A stretch of DNA of 64,000 bases from Comamonas testosteroni (GCF_030505195.1 NZ_CP129672.1:1612001-1676000), one strand, 5' to 3'. Shown: positions 36,974-46,372, numbered from the stretch's first letter. Notes: generated from the sequence alone by a model not told the origin. Program-made: numbers and translations.

Positions 36974-37771
36974 TCAGTAAGTGCCGGGATACAGACCGCC
37001 GTCGGGCAGGATGTTCTGTCCCGTCATATAGCCGGCCTGGCGGCTGCACAGGAAGGCGCAGATGGCGCCGAACTCCTCGGCCGTGCCAAAGCGCTTGGCA
37101 GGGATCTGGGCGGCCTGTGCCTGGCGCACGGCATTCAGGTCCTGGCCGGTCTTGTTGGCCGCCGCCTGATGGGTTGCCACCAGACGGTCGGTATCGAACT
37201 TGCCGGGCAGGATGCTGTTGATGGTGACGCCCTTGGCGGCAATGCCCGAACGCGCCAGGCCGGCCACAAAGCCCGTCAGACCGCTGCGCGCGCCGTTGGA
37301 CAGACCCAGGATGTCGATGGGTGCCTTGACCGCGCTGGAGGTGATGTTGACGATGCGACCGAAGCCACGCGCAGCCATGCCGTCCACCGTGGCCTTGATC
37401 AGCTCGATAGGAGTGAGCATATTGGCGTCCACTGCCTTGATCCAGGCCTCACGATCCCAGGTACGGAAGTCGCCAGGAGGCGGGCCGCCGGCGTTGGTCA
37501 CGACGATGTCGTAGTCCTTTCCCGGGCCGCCGGCGGCTTCGAACACGGCCGTGCGACCTTCTGGCGTGGTGATGTCTGCAGCGACACCGATGACCTTGAC
37601 CTGAGGAGCAATGGCCTGCAACTTCTGCACGGCCAGCTGCAATGCCTCGGGGTTTCTGGCGTTGATGACCAGATTCACCCCCTCTTCGGCCAGAGCCTTG
37701 GCGCAGCCAAAACCCAAACCTTTGCTGGCGCCGCAGACCAGAGCCCAGCGCCCGGAGATACCAAAGTCCAT
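36974..37771 (-). CDS. Short-chain dehydrogenase/reductase family protein, atypical active site
   Basis: This 265-residue Rossmann protein has the cofactor motif CGASKGLGFG (13-22) and NAGG (93-96). The Ser of the catalytic set is in NITSS near residue 145. The usual YxxxK is replaced by SNGAR at residues 158-162 (ILGLSNGARSGLTG), so Tyr and Lys are both absent. Overall it resembles 3-oxoacyl reductase-like SDRs. Its reaction is unknown, and the missing pair suggests altered or lost oxidoreductase chemistry. Confidence 0.85.
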   Translation of the reverse strand: MDFGISGRWALVCGASKGLGFGCAKALAEEGVNLVINARNPEALQLAVQKLQAIAPQVKVIGVAADITTPEGRTAVFEAAGGPGKDYDIVVTNAGGPPPGDFRTWDREAWIKAVDANMLTPIELIKATVDGMAARGFGRIVNITSSAVKAPIDILGLSNGARSGLTGFVAGLARSGIAAKGVTINSILPGKFDTDRLVATHQAAANKTGQDLNAVRQAQAAQIPAKRFGTAEEFGAICAFLCSRQAGYMTGQNILPDGGLYPGTY

Positions 37772-37877
37772 GTCAGTGTCCTTTCACACAATTTCCAAGC
37801 CGGGCAAGCTGCCCGACGCTATCAAATTCAATCACTGCCAGCGCCTTGTCAGAAAGCGCCGGCATCCCATTTCATGC

Positions 37878-39185
37878 TCAATGACTGCGACCATGAAACA
37901 GCTTGTGGTGCAGCCTGCGAAGCGACCACCACACGCCCAGTGCGACGACCGGAATGGCCACGGCCGCCGTCGACTCGGGCGACCAGGGCCAGCCCAGCTT
38001 CTGCCCACCCTTGGCCAGATAGCTGATCAAGCCGGTGATGTAGTAGGTGATGGCCGCCACCGACAGGCCTTCCACCGTGGACTGCAGCTTGAGCTGGGTG
38101 CCCTGTCGGTCGTTCATCGTGCCCAGCAGTTGCTGGCTGCTTTGCTGCTGCTCGATCTCGACACGCGTGCGCAACAGGCTGCTGACGCGGGAGACCCGCT
38201 CGGACAGCGCATTCTGACGGCGTGTCGCCCATTCGCAGGTGGCACGCGCAGGCGTGAGTCGCCGGTCCATGAATTCACGGATGGTCTGGATGCCGTCCAC
38301 CCGCGTCTCCTGAATTTCCTGAATGCGCCTGTCCACCAGCTCGAAATAGGCGGAACTGGCCGAAAAGCGCGAATGCGTGGCCGCATATTCGCTCTCCACC
38401 TGGCCGGCCAGCCGGGTCAGGCGGTCCAGCAGCGCCGGCTCGGTGTCGCGGTCGGCCGCGCGAATGGCATTGGCCAGCTCGGCCAGTTCACGCTCGGCCG
38501 TGGCCAGCACGGCAGCTGCCTTGCGTGCGGCGGGCAGTCCCAGCAGCGCCGCCATACGGTAGGTCTCGATCTCCAGCACGCGCTGCACCAGACGGCCCAG
38601 GCGGCGCGGGGACAGGTCGGCGCCCGCCAGCAGCAGCATGCGCGAGAAACCATCGGGGTGAATCGCAAAGTCGGTATAGATGGCCCCCGCACCGCCGGAG
38701 ACGCGCGAGCCGACCAAAGTATCGGCTTGCAGCATGTGGCGCATCAGATACTGCGGATCCACATCCTGCTCGTTCAGCGCCCACAGATGCAGACTGCTCA
38801 GGCACTGCCCCGGCAGGGCGGCCAGCCAGTCGCGCGGCACGGCGTCGATGGCTGTCTCGGGCTCGCGCACATCCGCCACGCCGGCCTGCGCCATGGGCGT
38901 GGTGAAGGTCCAGGCCACGAACTCGGTGTGCTGCTCCCAACGCAGGCGAAATGCACCCAGGTCGATCAGCACATGGGTGGTTGCCGCATCGGGCAAAGGG
39001 CGATGGTGGTTGCGCAGCAGGGCTGCCACATGCTCACGGCTGGCTTCACGCTGGGCCGCATCGGTGAGCATCACGATATGGGTGATAGCCAGAGGAGCCT
39101 GCATGATTTCCGCAGGACGGGCATGAATTTCGTTGTGCAGCAAGACCCGCTGAGGGTGCTGCGCGGGCAATAAAGACAAGGCCAT
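37878..39185 (-). CDS. DUF3422 family membrane protein
   Basis: This 435-residue protein has a soluble N-terminal part (about residues 1-350) with the family start LPAQHPQRVLLHNEIHARPAE, a coiled-coil region around residues 250-350 and two C-terminal hydrophobic helices (about 372-390 and 400-420). The topology recalls metal transporters with a cytoplasmic helical domain, but the family is uncharacterised. It is broadly distributed in proteobacteria. No ribosome site is evident upstream of the ATG. Confidence 0.88.
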   Translation of the reverse strand: MALSLLPAQHPQRVLLHNEIHARPAEIMQAPLAITHIVMLTDAAQREASREHVAALLRNHHRPLPDAATTHVLIDLGAFRLRWEQHTEFVAWTFTTPMAQAGVADVREPETAIDAVPRDWLAALPGQCLSSLHLWALNEQDVDPQYLMRHMLQADTLVGSRVSGGAGAIYTDFAIHPDGFSRMLLLAGADLSPRRLGRLVQRVLEIETYRMAALLGLPAARKAAAVLATAERELAELANAIRAADRDTEPALLDRLTRLAGQVESEYAATHSRFSASSAYFELVDRRIQEIQETRVDGIQTIREFMDRRLTPARATCEWATRRQNALSERVSRVSSLLRTRVEIEQQQSSQQLLGTMNDRQGTQLKLQSTVEGLSVAAITYYITGLISYLAKGGQKLGWPWSPESTAAVAIPVVALGVWWSLRRLHHKLFHGRSH

Positions 39186-39257
39186 GCAATCTTTCGAATA
39201 ACTGCAGCTATTTTGCCGCCCTAATCCATGATCCCCGAAACAAAGGTCCTCATATAA

Positions 39258-39284
39258 AAAAAGCGGCCCCGTAAGGGCCGCTTT
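39258..39284. terminator. Terminator downstream of tctA
   Basis: AAAGCGGCCC (39260-39269) and GGGCCGCTTT (39275-39284) form a perfect 10-bp stem, followed on the minus strand by seven T. It terminates the leftward tctBA operon. Confidence 0.92.
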
Positions 39285-39311
39285 AACGTTGATCAGCGAT
39301 CAGGTTGACGA

Positions 39312-40823
39312 TCAGTCTTCCACGAAAGCTTCTTCACGCTTGTTCTTCACTGCAGGCATCAGCACGATCACCAGCAGCACCAGAGCAGCGGCCAGCAGGC
39401 AGGCAGAGATGGGGCGGGTCACGAAGACCGACCAGTCACCACGCGACAGCAGCAGGGCACGGCGCAGGTTTTCTTCCATCATCGGGCCCAGGATGAAGCC
39501 CAGCAGCAAAGGAGCAGGCTCGGTACCCAGCTTGTGGAACACATAGCCGATGAAGCCGAAGATACCCACCATCCAAACGTCCCAGGCGTTGTTGTTGGTA
39601 CCGTACACGCCGATAGCACAGAACAACACGATGGACGGGAACAGCCAGCGGTAAGGCACGGTCAGCAGCTTGATCCAGACGCCGATCAGCGGCAGATTCA
39701 AGATGATCAGCATCAGGTTACCAATCCACATGGAGGCGATCAGACCCCAGAACAGTTCTGGGTTGCTGGTCATCACCTGAGGACCGGGCTGGATGTTGTG
39801 AATCGTCATGGCACCCACCATCAGCGCCATCACGGCGTTGGGAGGAATACCCAGGGTCAGCAGAGGAATGAACGATGTCTGCGAACCGGCGTTGTTGGCC
39901 GACTCGGGAGCGCACACGCCACGGATATTGCCTTGACCGAAAGGAACTTCGCCGGGCTTCAGCTTGGTCTTCTTTTCGATGGTGTAGGCAGCAAAGGCCG
40001 ACAGCATGGCACCGCCACCGGGCAAGATACCCAGGGCCGAACCCAGGGCCGTGCCGCGCAGCATGGCAGGAATCATGCGCTTGAAGTCTTCGCCTGTGGG
40101 CATCAGACCGGTCACCTTGGCGGCGAACACTTCGCGCTCGTCGTCGGGCTTGGACAGGTTGGCAATAATTTCGCCGTAACCGAACACACCCATGGCGATC
40201 ACGACGAAGTCGATGCCGTCGGTCAACTCAGGAATGTCGAAGCTGTAGCGAGCCACGCCGGAGTTCACGTCGGTACCGACCATGCCCAGCAGCAGACCCA
40301 GCACGATCATCGCGATCGCCTTGAGCAGCGAGCCGGAAGCCAGCACCACAGCACCGATCAGACCCAGGGTCATCAGCGAGAAGTACTCGGCAGGGCCGAA
40401 CTTGAAAGCGACTTCGGTCAGAGGAGGAGCGAAGGCAGCCAGAATCACGGTACCCACGCAGCCTGCGAAGAAGGAGCCGATACCGGCTGCCGCCAACGCG
40501 GGCCCCGCCCGGCCTTTTCGGGCCATCTGGTAACCGTCGATCACGGTCACCACAGAGGACGACTCACCTGGCAGGTTCACCAGAATGGCGGTGGTGGAGC
40601 CACCGTACTGGGCGCCGTAGTAAATACCGGCCAGCATGATCAGCGCCGCCACAGGAGGCAGTGCGTAAGTGGCGGGCAGCAACATGGCGATGGTCGCCAC
40701 TGGGCCAATGCCGGGCAGCACGCCGATCAGCGTACCGAGCAGACAGCCCACAAAGCAGTAGATCAGGTTCTGGAACGTGAAAGCCACGCCAAAACCCGTC
40801 GACAAGTTCTGAATCAGATCCAT
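39312..40823 (-). CDS. tctA: Tripartite tricarboxylate transporter, large permease TctA
   Basis: This 503-residue permease has about twelve hydrophobic segments. The TctA signature GVLPGIGPVATIAMLLPATY is near residues 39-58, and the second conserved block is GILPGGGAMLSAFAAY near 270. It moves citrate or other carboxylates using a periplasmic TctC/Bug protein. It starts after AGGAGC, 15 nt downstream of tctB. No tctC is next to it. The operon ends in a strong terminator. Confidence 0.94.
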   Translation of the reverse strand: MDLIQNLSTGFGVAFTFQNLIYCFVGCLLGTLIGVLPGIGPVATIAMLLPATYALPPVAALIMLAGIYYGAQYGGSTTAILVNLPGESSSVVTVIDGYQMARKGRAGPALAAAGIGSFFAGCVGTVILAAFAPPLTEVAFKFGPAEYFSLMTLGLIGAVVLASGSLLKAIAMIVLGLLLGMVGTDVNSGVARYSFDIPELTDGIDFVVIAMGVFGYGEIIANLSKPDDEREVFAAKVTGLMPTGEDFKRMIPAMLRGTALGSALGILPGGGAMLSAFAAYTIEKKTKLKPGEVPFGQGNIRGVCAPESANNAGSQTSFIPLLTLGIPPNAVMALMVGAMTIHNIQPGPQVMTSNPELFWGLIASMWIGNLMLIILNLPLIGVWIKLLTVPYRWLFPSIVLFCAIGVYGTNNNAWDVWMVGIFGFIGYVFHKLGTEPAPLLLGFILGPMMEENLRRALLLSRGDWSVFVTRPISACLLAAALVLLVIVLMPAVKNKREEAFVED

Positions 40824-40838
40824 GGACGATGCTCCTGA

Positions 40839-41327
40839 TTAGCCAGCGATGAAGCTAGGCCACACGGGGAACTGCAGATTCAGCGCCCACACGAAAGCGA
40901 AATAGCTGCCGACCGCCAAAATGGTGGCCAGAATGGCTGTTTCCTTGAGGTTGAAGGTCTGACCGGCCATGCTGGCGATAAAGACCAAAGCGTAGATCGC
41001 AATGATCAGGCCGAACTGGGGGATGCCCACAGCCGGCACGCCCACCAACAGAATGCCGAAGGCAAAGTTGGCAGCCAGCACGAAGAACACCGGCTTCCAG
41101 GCCCACTTGCCGATCTTGTCACCACCTTCGGGGCCCTTGGTCAGGCCGCCGACGCAGATGGCTGCACCCAGGATGGACATGAGCACACCCAGGATCAGAG
41201 GGAAGTAACCTGGACCCATACGGGCGCCGGTGCCAATGGTGTAGTTGGACGCGCCGATCGCAAATGCGAGACCGACGGCCAAGAACATCAGACCGGAGAA
41301 AAAGTCTTTTTGGCTCTTGATTTTCAC
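40839..41327 (-). CDS. tctB: Tripartite tricarboxylate transporter, small permease TctB
   Basis: This 162-residue membrane protein has four hydrophobic segments and the TctB pattern KDFFSGLMFLAVGLAFAIGA then GPGYFPLILGVLM. GTG at 41327 is chosen because AAGGAG lies 7 nt upstream; the frame extends to 41351 without one. It is the first gene of tctBA. Confidence 0.92.
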   Translation of the reverse strand: MKIKSQKDFFSGLMFLAVGLAFAIGASNYTIGTGARMGPGYFPLILGVLMSILGAAICVGGLTKGPEGGDKIGKWAWKPVFFVLAANFAFGILLVGVPAVGIPQFGLIIAIYALVFIASMAGQTFNLKETAILATILAVGSYFAFVWALNLQFPVWPSFIAG

Positions 41328-41518
41328 AAAACGTCTCCTTACGGAAATCACGACTTGGCGATTCTCGTTTCATAGATATGCCAAATTGATGTGGATTCCA
41401 CCTACAAAGGGCATACCCTAATGCCGACGTTTTGTACACATTTAGCGCATTCAGCCCAGGCCAGTGCCGGCCTTTTCTTACTGAGAAAAACCGAAAGCAA
41501 GCACTTGCACGCAAACCT
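41328..41518. promoter_or_regulatory. Promoter region of tctBA with two small palindromes
   Basis: GTGGATTCCAC (41391-41401) is a palindrome around a central base, and GGCAT-acccta-ATGCC lies at 41410-41425. Either may be an operator for tctBA. The gap also contains the 3' flank of the upstream gspE-like gene; no terminator is apparent for that gene. Confidence 0.35.
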
Positions 41519-43321
41519 TCAGATTTCGCTCATCAGCGGCGTGCAGGCCAGCACTTCGGGCAAGGTGGTCACACCCTCTGCCACTCGCAAAGCCCCAGCC
41601 AGGCGCAGAGGACGCATGCCGTCCTGCACGGCCTGACGGCGCAGAACGTCCATGGACGGGGCATCGTGAATCTGCTTCTTGAGGGCCTCGGTGACCATGA
41701 GCAGCTCGTACAGCCCCATGCGGCCGCGGTAGCCTGTCATGCGGCAGTCCTCGCAACCCACGGGCTTGTAGGGCTGGTAACTGCCCGTCAGCTTCCAGGG
41801 CCTGACCGACTCGGCCAGATCCTCGGGCTTTGCGTCTTCATCGCGCACCTTGCAGCTGGAGCACAGCGTACGCACCAGGCGCTGGGCCAGCACACCCAGC
41901 AATGTGGCGTTGATCAGATACGAGGGCACGCCCAGCTCCATCAGGCGGCTGACGGCGCTGGGGGCATCGTTGGTATGCAGCGTGGAAAACACCAGATGGC
42001 CGGTCAAGGCAGCCTGCACCGCCATCTCGGCCGTGGCCAGATCGCGGATCTCGCCCACCATGATGATGTCCGGGTCCTGACGCATCAGCGCGCGCAGGCC
42101 TTCGGTGAAGCCGAACTCAAGCTGGGGCTGAACCTGGGTCTGGTTGAAGCTGGGCTCGATCATTTCGATGGGGTCTTCCACCGTGCTGACATTGACCTCC
42201 TCGGTCGCCACCCGCTTGAGCGTGGAGTACAGCGTGGTGGTCTTGCCCGAGCCTGTGGGGCCGGTGACCAAAATGATGCCGTGCGGACGCTTGACCAGAT
42301 CTTCCCAGCGCTGGGCATCATGGGCACTGAAGCCCAGCGCATCGAGGTTCTTGACCGTGTTCTCGGGATCGAAGATGCGCATCACCATCTTCTCGCCAAA
42401 GGCCGTGGGCAAGGTGGACAAGCGCATTTCCACTTCCTCGCCGCGCGGGTTGCGCGTCTTGATGCGGCCGTCCAGCGGGCGGCGCTTTTCCACCACATCC
42501 ATGCGCCCCAGCAGCTTGACGCGCGCCACCATGGCGTTCAGCACGCCCATGGGCATCTGGTAGACCGGGTGCAGCACGCCGTCGATGCGAAAGCGGATCA
42601 CGCCCTGCTCGCGCCTGGGCTCCAGGTGGATGTCGCTGGCGCGCTGGTCGAAGGCATACTGCCACAGCCAGTCCACCACGCGCACCACGCCCTGGTCGTT
42701 GGCGTCGAGCTGCTTGTTGCTTTGGCCCAGCTCCACCAGTTGCTCGAAGCTCGCGCCACCGGTCGCACCGCCGGCTTTCTCGGCAGCACGCACGGACTTG
42801 GCCAGCGCAAAGAACTCTGCCGTGTAGCGCTTGATGTCCTGCGGATTGGCCACCACGCAGCGCACGCTGCGGTGGGCCTGCCGCTCGACTTCGCTCACCC
42901 AGTCCGTGATGAAGGGCTCGGCCGTGGCAATCACCACTTCCTTGGCCGTGACCTGCACGGGCAGCACCTTGTGGCGCTCGGCGTAGCTGGCGCTCATGAC
43001 CTCGCCCACGCGGCCCACATCCACGCGCAACGGGTCGATGCGCAGATAGGCCAGGCCGCTGCGCTGGGCTAGGTACTGGGTCAGCGCTTCCAGATCCAGC
43101 GGCTGATGCGTCTGGGCGCCGACAACGCCCACATTGGCCAGGCGCACCAGCGGCAGCTGAGCACTCTCGGCCGCCGAGCAGCGCGCCACCGTGCGCCCCG
43201 CCTCCTGCGCCGTGATCACACCGTCTTCCTGCAGCCACTGCACCAGCGTGCGCCAGTCCAGCGGCCCCTGGTAGTGGGCTGGCTTGACGGATCGGGGCAG
43301 GATGGATTCAGTCAATGACAT
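41519..43321 (-). CDS. GspE/PulE-type secretion or pilus assembly ATPase
   Basis: This 600-residue ATPase has an N-terminal GspE/XpsE-like domain (about 15-180), Walker A GPTGSGKTTTLYSTL near residue 345, an Asp box and Walker B in DPDIIMVGEIRD, a His box STLHTND, and a four-Cys zinc module (CSSCK and CEDCRMTGYRGR). It drives type II secretion or a type IV pilus. No other gsp or pil genes are in the window, so it is isolated here. The start could also be TTG 43339. Confidence 0.88.
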   Translation of the reverse strand: MSLTESILPRSVKPAHYQGPLDWRTLVQWLQEDGVITAQEAGRTVARCSAAESAQLPLVRLANVGVVGAQTHQPLDLEALTQYLAQRSGLAYLRIDPLRVDVGRVGEVMSASYAERHKVLPVQVTAKEVVIATAEPFITDWVSEVERQAHRSVRCVVANPQDIKRYTAEFFALAKSVRAAEKAGGATGGASFEQLVELGQSNKQLDANDQGVVRVVDWLWQYAFDQRASDIHLEPRREQGVIRFRIDGVLHPVYQMPMGVLNAMVARVKLLGRMDVVEKRRPLDGRIKTRNPRGEEVEMRLSTLPTAFGEKMVMRIFDPENTVKNLDALGFSAHDAQRWEDLVKRPHGIILVTGPTGSGKTTTLYSTLKRVATEEVNVSTVEDPIEMIEPSFNQTQVQPQLEFGFTEGLRALMRQDPDIIMVGEIRDLATAEMAVQAALTGHLVFSTLHTNDAPSAVSRLMELGVPSYLINATLLGVLAQRLVRTLCSSCKVRDEDAKPEDLAESVRPWKLTGSYQPYKPVGCEDCRMTGYRGRMGLYELLMVTEALKKQIHDAPSMDVLRRQAVQDGMRPLRLAGALRVAEGVTTLPEVLACTPLMSEI

Positions 43322-43435
43322 GGGCGGCTGTGGCAACAAAACTGCCTTGACTGTACCGCCATCGGCCCATGCACCCGATCAGGAAGGTGCATAAGAGACC
43401 GATAAAGGCCTTTTATCCCTTTTGTCTGATGCAGC

Positions 43436-43804
43436 TCAGGCGTATTCGTCCAGCAGACCGCCCAGCCCACCCTGGCCCGCATTGCTGCGACTGCTGCTCT
43501 GCACCGCATCGTCCGGCTTTTGCCGGACGGCTTCGGCCCCACGCTGGGCAGCCTGCTGGGCTTGCTGTGCCTGCTGGTTCTGCAATGCCTCTATCTGGGC
43601 CTGCAACATCTGGATCTTGGTCTGCAGCAACTGCGCCTGCTGCTTCTTGGTTTTGGCATCAGCGTCGCTGTTGGCAACTTCTTTGAGTTCGTTGGTGGCA
43701 TCCTTGATCTGCCTTTGCAACTGCTGGATACGCGATGCCACGCCAGCCGCCGAAGAGGCTGGGCTGGCAGAACTGGAGGAGATGGCACTGATCGTCATGA
43801 CCAT
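43436..43804 (-). CDS. FlxA-like small coiled-coil protein
   Basis: This 122-residue protein has a Ser-rich N-terminus, then a long coiled coil (about residues 24-90, rich in Gln: LQTKIQMLQAQIEALQNQQAQQ) and a Gly-rich tail. It resembles FlxA-like proteins, whose role is unknown; E. coli flxA is a flagellar-class (sigma-28) regulated gene. Start at 43804 or 43798 is undecided, as neither has a good ribosome site. Confidence 0.65.
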   Translation of the reverse strand: MVMTISAISSSSASPASSAAGVASRIQQLQRQIKDATNELKEVANSDADAKTKKQQAQLLQTKIQMLQAQIEALQNQQAQQAQQAAQRGAEAVRQKPDDAVQSSSRSNAGQGGLGGLLDEYA

Positions 43805-43865
43805 ATCATCGGCACAAAACCGCCGCCCTAAAGGCTGATACCATCGATTTACTCAGGCTTTGCAG

Positions 43866-44729
43866 TCATTCGGCTGCACCCCGGCCGATTCGGACAACCT
43901 TGGATCTGGCCGTCTTGCTACCGGCCTCGGCATCGCGGGCCGGCACGAACACCTTGGCCCAGCGCGTGGTGTTCAGGTCCCAGCGGGCCTGCACCTGGTC
44001 ACAGGCCAGATCCAGCTCGGCGCCCTGCAGAACACGCGGTGTGCGCTGTGCCAGCACCACGGTATTGCCTTCGCGTGTGGGGCGAAAGGCCCAGAGCGCG
44101 TCCTCGCCAAAGGCCTGGGCCATCTGATCCAGGCTTTTGTCAAAGCTTGAGGAGCGGCCAAAGAGGTTGACGGTCATGATGCCGTCCTCGGTCAGAAGAT
44201 TGCGGCAATCAGCATAGAACTCTGCGCTGTCGAGAACGGGAGCCGCCGCTTCATGGTCATAGAGGTCGACTGCCAGTGCATCGACCGTGCCTTGCCATTC
44301 TGTCTTTTTGATCTCTTGAGCTGCATCGGCCAGCACCACCTGCAGCGTGCTGCTGTCGGGGGGCAGCTTGAACCAGCTGCGGCACACGGCCAGCACCTGG
44401 GGATTGAGCTCGACCGCCGTGGTCTTCATGCGCAGCTTCTTGTGGCAGAACTTGGTGATGGCGGCAGCCCCCAGACCTAGTTGCATGGCGTGCATCCGTG
44501 GTACTTCGGCAGGCGTGGCAAACAGCAGCCAGCCCATCATGCGCTGCACATATTCCAGGTCGATATCAAAAGGGTCGCGAATGCGCATGGAGCCCTGCAC
44601 CCAGGGCGTACCCAGATGCAGATAGCGGATATCGCCATCGTCGGAGACGCTGACTTCGGGCAGCTCCTGCACGCTGCCCACATTCTTGTCCTGCGCGGAT
44701 TTGGCACCGCCACGGGTTTTACGGATCAC
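43866..44729 (-). CDS. Spermidine-synthase-like SAM/dcSAM-dependent transferase
   Basis: This 287-residue protein has a Rossmann fold with AMQLGLGAAAITKF as the glycine loop, AVELNPQV for the acidic loop, and a following DALAVDLYDHEA. It matches spermidine-synthase-like proteins of betaproteobacteria. The classical GGGDG and DSSDP-type catalytic pattern of SpeE is not present, so the substrate is unclear. The start is GTG at 44729. It follows the glycosylase gene by 15 nt and may be cotranscribed with it. Confidence 0.78.
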   Translation of the reverse strand: MIRKTRGGAKSAQDKNVGSVQELPEVSVSDDGDIRYLHLGTPWVQGSMRIRDPFDIDLEYVQRMMGWLLFATPAEVPRMHAMQLGLGAAAITKFCHKKLRMKTTAVELNPQVLAVCRSWFKLPPDSSTLQVVLADAAQEIKKTEWQGTVDALAVDLYDHEAAAPVLDSAEFYADCRNLLTEDGIMTVNLFGRSSSFDKSLDQMAQAFGEDALWAFRPTREGNTVVLAQRTPRVLQGAELDLACDQVQARWDLNTTRWAKVFVPARDAEAGSKTARSKVVRIGRGAAE

Positions 44730-44744
44730 GTTTCACACCAATCT

Positions 44745-45281
44745 TCAAAGCAGGCCATGGGCCGCCAGCGCATGGCGCCAGGCCTGCAGTTTTTTATCGA
44801 ACGGCCAGCTGGCATTGGCCGGGCTGGTCGATGGCAGCTTGAGGGCCGTCAGCCCCAGCGCCTCGGTCTGGCGGGCATGCTTGTAGCTCTCGCCGCCGTT
44901 GTGCAATGCCAGCTGCAGATCCGGGCTGCGCTGACGCAGCCCGGCAAAGTCGTTGACCTGGGCGCAGCGAATGGCGCTGTCCAGACTGCCCTCGCGCTCG
45001 CAGCTCGCATACACATCCCACAGACCCAGGCCACGCTCCAGCAGCCACTCGCAGCGGCCCGCGTAGTCGGCGCGTGGCGGCTGGGGATACCCAGGCCACA
45101 AGGCCTGCAGCAAAGGCCAGAACTGGTTTTGCGGATGGGCGTAGTACTGTGCCTGCTGCAGCGACTTCAGGCCCGGAAAGCTGCCCAGCACCAGCGCTCG
45201 CGTGCGGCCATCAGCCACCGCCGCCAGCCCCTGCCAGCGCAGGCCAGTCTCTGTTGGAGTGGCTGAAGAATCCTCGGTCAT
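44745..45281 (-). CDS. DNA-deoxyinosine glycosylase (uracil-DNA glycosylase superfamily)
   Basis: This 178-residue protein has the UDG superfamily motif 1 as VLGSFPGLKS, the YYAHPQNQFWPLL segment and motif 2 as LPSTSPANAS. This pattern fits the family that removes hypoxanthine (deaminated adenine) from DNA. The ATG has no ribosome site; a GACAAT box ends 5 nt upstream. Confidence 0.85.
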   Translation of the reverse strand: MTEDSSATPTETGLRWQGLAAVADGRTRALVLGSFPGLKSLQQAQYYAHPQNQFWPLLQALWPGYPQPPRADYAGRCEWLLERGLGLWDVYASCEREGSLDSAIRCAQVNDFAGLRQRSPDLQLALHNGGESYKHARQTEALGLTALKLPSTSPANASWPFDKKLQAWRHALAAHGLL

Positions 45282-45286
45282 GCGCT

Positions 45287-45292
45287 ATTGTC
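45287..45292 (-). promoter_or_regulatory. GACAAT box 5 nt upstream of the deoxyinosine glycosylase start
   Basis: GGCGACAATAGCGC directly precedes the ATG at 45281, without Shine-Dalgarno, as expected for a leaderless start. Confidence 0.4.
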
Positions 45293-45380
45293 GCCCAGCC
45301 ATCATCGGCCTGGACCTTGGGCTGATATTCAAAAAGATGAGCATGAACCTCATCGCCTGCAAAGGATAGATACGGCCCAT

Positions 45381-46208
45381 CTACGGGAGTGCCGGCAGCC
45401 CTTTGAGCGCCTTGCGTGCATTGGCCGTGCTGGCCTGCGCCAGTTGCTCAATGCCTATGCCGCGCAGCCGCGCGATCTGCGCAGCAATGCGCGGCAGCTC
45501 GGCGGAGCTGTTGCGTCCCTGGGGCTGGCCGGCCGCGCGCTGCTCGGCCGTGGTGTAGAGCCAGTGCGGCGGGATATCGGGCGCATCGGTCTCCAGCACC
45601 AGGGCCTGCAGCGGCAGGCTGGCCGCCAGCTCGCGCAGCTTGAGCGCGCGCTCATAGGTGATGGCACCGCCAAAGCCCAGCTTGAAGCCCATATCGATGA
45701 AGGCCTGCGCCTGCTGGGCGCTGCCGTTGAAGGCATGGGCAATGCCACCCACCACCCTGTGCTGACGCAAGGTCTTGAGCAGACGATCGCTGCTCTTGCG
45801 CACATGCAGGATGACGGGCAGCTCGAACTCGCATGCCAGCCGGATCTGCTGCTCGTAGAACCAGATCTGGCGCTGCTCGTCCAGTCCGGGGACAAAAAAG
45901 TCGAGGCCGATTTCGCCCACCGCCACCAGATGCGGGTCCCCGCGCTGCTGGCTCAGCAGTTCGCGCAGCGCCGCGATATCGGACTCCTCGGCGCCGGGCG
46001 TGTAGAGCGGATGAATGCCCAGCGCATAGCTGTCGCCATGCAGATGCGCAAGTGCAATCACCTCTTGCCAGTGGCTGCGCTGCACGGCTGGAATGACCAG
46101 ATGCGTGACGCCTGCGGCCTGCGCAGCGGCGCGCACGGCATCTCTGTCAGGCGCGAATTCGGGCGCATCCAGGTGGCAATGGGTATCGATCCAGGTGGGC
46201 ATCTGCAC
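45381..46208 (-). CDS. TatD family metal-dependent DNase
   Basis: This 275-residue TIM-barrel hydrolase has the metal-binding start IDTHCHLDAPEF, the AVGEIGLDFF segment with catalytic Glu, ILHVRKSSD for a His ligand, and LETDAPDIPP for the Asp ligand. TatD proteins are 3' to 5' DNases implicated in repair; this is one of several homologues usually present. The gene starts near a divergent chemoreceptor gene (165 bp away). Confidence 0.92.
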   Translation of the reverse strand: MQMPTWIDTHCHLDAPEFAPDRDAVRAAAQAAGVTHLVIPAVQRSHWQEVIALAHLHGDSYALGIHPLYTPGAEESDIAALRELLSQQRGDPHLVAVGEIGLDFFVPGLDEQRQIWFYEQQIRLACEFELPVILHVRKSSDRLLKTLRQHRVVGGIAHAFNGSAQQAQAFIDMGFKLGFGGAITYERALKLRELAASLPLQALVLETDAPDIPPHWLYTTAEQRAAGQPQGRNSSAELPRIAAQIARLRGIGIEQLAQASTANARKALKGLPALP

Positions 46209-46372
46209 ATCATGCCTCGGCCGGGCTGCCTGCGCAGGGTGGCATCGGCAGATGAAACGTCAAGTGACTACAGACAGTTTCCAGCCTTGTCCTACGGTAC
46301 ACACATTGAAACAAATAAAACATTAAGCAACTTCACCCCCCTGCCCTGTGCTATCGGCCAAAGGAGCAAGTT

